Source: Aphrophora alni (taxonomy: Eukaryota > Arthropoda > Insecta > Hemiptera > Aphrophoridae). Taken from it: a DNA stretch of 64,000 nucleotides. Position 1 is the first letter of the stretch. Every line of letters begins with the position of its first letter. Where the stretch lies: positions 80,650,060 to 80,714,059 of the forward strand of contig OY740767.1 in assembly GCA_963513935.1 (NCBI GenBank), given 5' to 3'. This document shows, piece after piece, positions 63,679 to 64,000 of the stretch. The notes under the pieces were generated by a model. That model saw only the letters and a list, made by a program, of their open reading frames with translations. It made no database searches and was not told the origin of the DNA. A program made the translations under genes and the position numbers.

Positions 63679-64000
63679 AAAGAAAAATAACGGTTACAAC
63701 AAACATTATTTCCATTTCTACTCTTATTTGTGTTAACACTTTGCTACCAAGTTCACAATTGAAAACACGAAACAATATAACAAATATATTATTATATAAT
63801 ATGAATGTATTATTGTTGTGTTTACCTTCTACAAAAAGCGAAATTATCCCGATGTTTTATACATAATCTCAAACGCTTATACATATTCACTAGATAAACG
63901 TGACGTCATTATAACAATGGTCTCAAAATGGAGTAGAAATGACATCATATAGTAACGTTATAATTAAAAATGACGGTAAACACTAATCCCTATTTAATAT
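63677..64000. other. AT-rich right edge, nothing recognised
   Basis: No gene supported before the window ends. Confidence 0.5.

Overview
This is a very AT-rich, gene-poor stretch of animal nuclear DNA, most likely from an arthropod and probably an insect. The evidence is a spliced gene with GT-AG intron borders, very long dinucleotide microsatellites, and relics of Penelope-like, piggyBac, Crypton-like and Polinton-like elements of the kinds common in arthropod genomes. Species assignment is inference. No bacterial-style operon, rRNA, tRNA or CRISPR array was seen.

Only one convincing intact protein gene is present. It lies on the minus strand at 44532-41592 and has two exons with a 118-bp intron. 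It encodes a 940-residue protein with an acidic N-terminus, two zinc-finger-like motifs, a tyrosine-recombinase core (R, K, R, H, Y) and a C-terminal W-rich helical domain. A broken 3' part of a second family member lies at 7.6-8.3 kb. The family is therefore multi-copy and probably mobile (Crypton-like), or derived from mobile DNA.

Layout. 0-0.7 kb: 3' end of a Penelope-like element with a hammerhead-like motif. 2.3-5.1 and 10.8-13.6 kb: two copies of a ~2.55-kb noncoding repeat, each bounded on both sides by (GT)n. 7.6-8.3 kb: decayed recombinase copy, followed by two minisatellites. 15.3-15.8 kb: piggyBac relic. 20.0-20.7 kb: second Penelope-like 3' end. 22.6 and 35.8 kb: two copies of an unidentified coding-like block. 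29.5-30.8 kb: longer piggyBac relic. 31.8-32.9 kb: Penelope-like reverse transcriptase relic with a (TA)n tract at its catalytic box. 36.2-36.7 kb: a CpG-rich island-like block. 36.8-40.2 kb: a degenerate ~95-bp minisatellite leading into five near-identical 618-bp satellite units. 41.6-44.5 kb: the recombinase gene. 47.1-48.0 and 55.7-56.5 kb: two nearly identical 695-bp repeats, each abutting a long (CT)n. 49.7-54.2 kb: a foldback sequence and a complex repeat cluster interrupted by a third Penelope-like relic. 60.2-61.8 kb: a decayed protein-primed DNA polymerase B of the Polinton or virus-like type. The rest is AT-rich DNA in which I see no gene.

The most interesting signals are: the recombinase gene whose intron contains a copy of its own coding sequence; the satellite with a conserved hairpin and a visible amplification order; the microsatellite-bounded repeat pairs; the ribozyme-like tails of the Penelope relics; and 16 occurrences of the palindrome TAGGCCTA.
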